Position numbers and translations under genes: made by a program. 64,000 nt of DNA, taken from Cryoendolithus antarcticus. Lineage: Eukaryota; Ascomycota; Dothideomycetes; Cladosporiales; Cladosporiaceae. The notes beneath the pieces are model-generated. The model was not told the origin of the DNA. It saw only the letters and a program-made list of their open reading frames with translations, and did no database searches. Below are positions 61,070 to 64,000 of the stretch, piece after piece. The DNA lies in contig NAJO01000023.1 of the NCBI GenBank assembly GCA_002077065.1, positions 310,001 through 374,000 of the forward strand. Reading direction: 5' to 3'. Each line of letters opens with the position of its first letter. The first letter of the stretch is position 1.

Positions 61070-61746
61070 CGTAGCGTGAGTCCTCGCCGTCTGGTTCGGA
61101 GACGTTTCGAGGGTTTGCGATGCGCGGTCAGAGCAGTATGGGCTGCAATGTGAAATGGCTCAAGCGTTGGTGAGTTTTCCTGGTACTAGATCTGCTGGAT
61201 CCTCTCAAGGAGAACACAGTCTGATCAATTGTCACGAGTTTCTTTGTGCGCGTATAGGAGAGCTTAGTCTTTTACTAAGTGACAGAGAATGGAAGCGACA
61301 GAGGGAAGAAGACTGTGCCTTACCTCACTGATATTTTCAGACACGTCGAGGCGCTTGAGAGCTCTGAGACGTTCACCTCGGCCACCGAACTCATGGTAGA
61401 AAGGAAGAGAGGAGTTGCTGCTCCGCGTAAAGCCCTCGTGTCCTGCCATGAGCTAGCTCAACCCCGCAGCGCCCTCACCACGTACATCTTGGCAGCCTCC
61501 TTTCACGCAGGACAAGATGTTCGCAGGCCTCGTCACAAGCCAGGCTACTGTAATGTAGGATCAATTGCTCTACACATCTACAATAGTATCAGACTTCCAT
61601 GCAACTTTTAGTGCCCAAATGCCACGCTCGTACACCTTATAGTGTACACACAATCAGCTATCCCCGTGCCGCTCAAAAACTTACACACAATACCAGTCTC
61701 GCCCATCCCCAACCAGGCAATTCTCTACTTTACCTTCTAACTCCCA
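61070..61746. other. Intergenic, no gene seen
   Basis: 677 bp upstream of the SDR and downstream of the KH-domain gene. A 110-codon plus frame at 61279 has no motif. Confidence 0.5.
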
Positions 61747-64000
61747 TCACTCTCTAGCGTTCCTGGTCACAACCTCCAAAATCACATCCCTCGCCTCCTC
61801 AACCCCTTCCTTACTTCCCGTAATCTCAATCGCTTCACCCTGACTCTGATCCTTGGGCACCTGAATCTTCGTCCCAGTCTTCTTGCGGATCCTGTTGATC
61901 TCACTGCCTCCGGGACCAACGACATGGCGGTACGCCCTCGGATCCGGTAGGATCAAGAAACCAACAGTGTCTTGCTTCGCCGCGTCAGCGAGAGCTTTGT
62001 CCAACTTTGCCTTCGCAGCAGCGATAGCCTCTGGTGAAGGACCGGCAAGCACCCAGGGGATGTCGCCTTCCTCTGACGAGCCGTGGAGGTCGTGAAGTTC
62101 CCAGGAGTGGGCATTGCTACCTGACGATGGGTCGTCTGTAATTAGAGGCATGGCGCCTCCGTTGGCATCGCGCTTGGGAGTAGGTGCCGACGCACGTGGT
62201 GGTGGCTTCTGCCCATCGTGGTCCACACTGACCTTGTGATCATTCCGCAGGCGGCGGAAGAATTGATTGTTATCGGCGATGACGTGGTGGTACTTCCTCG
62301 GGATTTGAATCGTCTCGCCTTCCTGATCCTTAGTGATGTCGAGGATATGTGCCTTGGCCTTCTCGACTGCATCGGGCTGGCCAGCGATCTTGACTTGCGA
62401 TCGCTGCGGGCCAGTCTCAGTTTGGCGGGGAACGTTGATCGTAACACCGAACTGCTGCTCGAGCTGACGACGTGTCTCGCCGCCACGGCCGATGAGCAGC
62501 CTATGCTTATCGGGCTTGACTTCGGCGACATCTGTCGTCTGGCTGTCCTGATCGGAGACGTGCGCCAGGATGGCAGCACAGAGCTTCTCGACCATCGCGC
62601 TCTCACCCTCAATGCGGATCGTATTGCCTTCTGCCTCTGACTTGGGGAAGCGCACAGTGCGTGCGCGGCTGCGAGAGTCAGTGGGCCCACCAGCCTTCTC
62701 GATCAGGGCGGTTAAATTGGCACCTACTATGTGTCAGTGTGAAGGTCTCGTCGTGTCAACATCATATAGATCATACCTCCTGCGCCGATGATGGTCCGGT
62801 GGTGCTTCTTCTCAATATCGAGATTGCGAGTCACGGTGTTGTCGAACTGCTTAGCCCGCTCCTCGATCAGCTTCTTGGCAGCTTCCACAGCTTGCTTCGA
62901 GCCCTTGATCCTGATCTCAGCGCGTCCGCTAGGTCCAATGTCTTTCGCTGAAGGCACATCGACCTGCGCGCCAGTCTCAAGCCGCAGAGCCTCCATCTCA
63001 CGTCCTCCACTCCCGATGAGTGACGGAATCTGGCTTTGCGACACGGACACTGTCGAGGAGAACGAGTTGTCCTTGACGTACTGCAGCAAGCTCAGCAGCT
63101 CATCACGGCAAGCATCGGCGCCCTTGCTAGGACCCTTGACGATGACCTCGTTTGGCTGCTGCTGTTGCTGCTGCTTTCGGGACGCAGGCGCATCGCCAGC
63201 TTCCGAAGCACCGTCATCGCCACCGTTGCGCGTGCGTGGGAAGTTAACGCGTACACCGTAGCGATCTTGCAATCGGTTCACCTGCGTACCCTGAGGCCCG
63301 ATCAAGTCGCGGTGGAATTGGGCAGGAATGTTGAGGTGATGCGTCGCCTCATCTTCAAGCTTCTTCGCCATGTCCAAAATGTGCTTCTTCGCAGCGTTCG
63401 CCTTCGCCTCAGGACCCTTGACTTCACACTTGCCCTCTTGCAGCTGGATATCGACATCAAATTCGTCACGCATACGGTTGATGTTCTCACCACCGCGTCC
63501 GATGAGGAAGCTTGCATACTTCTGAGGGAAGTCAAAGGTAAGAGTGAAGCCACGTTCAAGTTCGTCCTGCTTCTCCTGCTCGATGAAGGCGAGCAGACTC
63601 TGCATGATAGCCTCAACGTTGTCTTGTGGCCCACGGAGATGCACGCTTGGTTGCGGTGCTCTCTTTTGAGCGCCAGGTGCTTGTCTCTGACCGCCGTAGC
63701 CCACCTGTACCGGTATCTGACCTTGAGGTAGATCGGCATGATGGCGGTCAACGTGCTTCCGCACTTTGTCGTGAAACTTCAACGGCGCCTCGACCTCCTG
63801 AGACACGATCTGCTGTTGGCCGCTGATCATGTCGAGGATGTGTTGTTGGGCTTGCTGCAGCGCGCGCTCAAACGCCTGGGCGTCCTGCGCTGACGGGGCT
63901 TTCCGTGGCAGCTCATAATCCGCAGGCGTCGATTGATCCTCGTACACAAGCAGGATCGGCGAATCATCAAACTCGTCCGGCACAACCACGTGTACGCCGT
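61747..64000 (-). CDS. SCP160: Multi-KH RNA-binding protein, Scp160/vigilin type (5' partial)
   Basis: The gene enters from the right edge. Exons 64000-62777 and 62723-61747 (53-bp intron, acceptor TAG before GTGCC) give about 732 C-terminal residues. Seven KH units are visible, with GxxG loops IGRGG, IGPQG, IGSGG, IGAGG, IGRGG, a sixth unit with the loop lost (YHHVIADNNQFFRRL) and a last VGPGG. A Gln tract (QQQQQ) interrupts unit 2-3. Vigilin family members have about 14 KH domains, associate with polysomes and ER, and affect telomeric silencing in yeast. The far N terminus is outside the window, and the GTG at 63989 is not a real start. Confidence 0.93.

Noticed and set aside
1..64000. Transposon, CRISPR, biosynthetic cluster or viral remnant
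   Set aside because: No transposase, reverse transcriptase, PKS/NRPS, repeat-spacer array, long terminal repeat or phage-like gene was seen in either strand.

Overview
The window is nuclear DNA of a filamentous ascomycete (Pezizomycotina). A Dothideomycete is my best guess, but only a guess. The grounds are GC-rich intergenic DNA, short GT-AG introns (mostly 45-80 bp) with CTAAC/CTGAC-like branch points, monocistronic genes on both strands, and fungal families such as Rap1 with BRCT and Myb domains, Doa4 with rhodanese and USP domains, Vps27, Rsc9 with an ARID domain, Pex11 and a Git1-type permease. I saw no transposon, rRNA, CRISPR array or virus-like gene. I rebuilt about two thirds of the gene models by hand from splice sites and reading phase. 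Several differ from the simple open frames.

Layout. 1-8.0 kb: end of an unidentified gene, telomere protein Rap1, and a three-exon MscS/EF-hand channel. 9.5-17.2 kb: four-exon membrane protein, GNAT acetyltransferase divergent from an intracellular GH18-UBA protein, small coiled-coil protein, and a split-barrel/ferredoxin-reductase flavoprotein. 17.6-21.1 kb: tRNA-Val(AAC), PhyH-type dioxygenase, and a Git1/Pho84-type permease with two tiny exons. 21.1-24.4 kb: gene-poor, holding one three-exon candidate gene for a small secreted protein. 24.4-29.9 kb: Pex11, then an HhH-GPD-fold protein divergent from an HLTF/Rad5-type SNF2-RING protein. 30.6-35.3 kb: D-2-hydroxyacid dehydrogenase with a putative 17-nt exon, wall-sensor-like membrane protein with an in-frame TAG, and a SIS-domain sugar-phosphate isomerase. 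36.1-42.3 kb: Doa4-like deubiquitinase divergent from ESCRT-0 subunit Vps27. 43.3-52.9 kb: long coiled-coil protein, then a possible Rec114-like protein divergent from Rsc9. 53.2-64 kb: dynamin-like GTPase, GDP-mannose pyrophosphorylase alpha type, small Par32/DUF3602-like protein, short-chain dehydrogenase, and the 3' part of a multi-KH (Scp160/vigilin) gene that runs off the right edge.

There is no biosynthetic or defence cluster. The most interesting structure is functional pairing across divergent promoters. Doa4 and Vps27 both act on ubiquitinated endosomal cargo. The HhH-fold protein and the HLTF/Rad5-like protein both look like DNA-maintenance factors. Other points worth following are the secreted-protein gene, triple-Myb Rap1, the GH18-UBA fusion and several very small exons.
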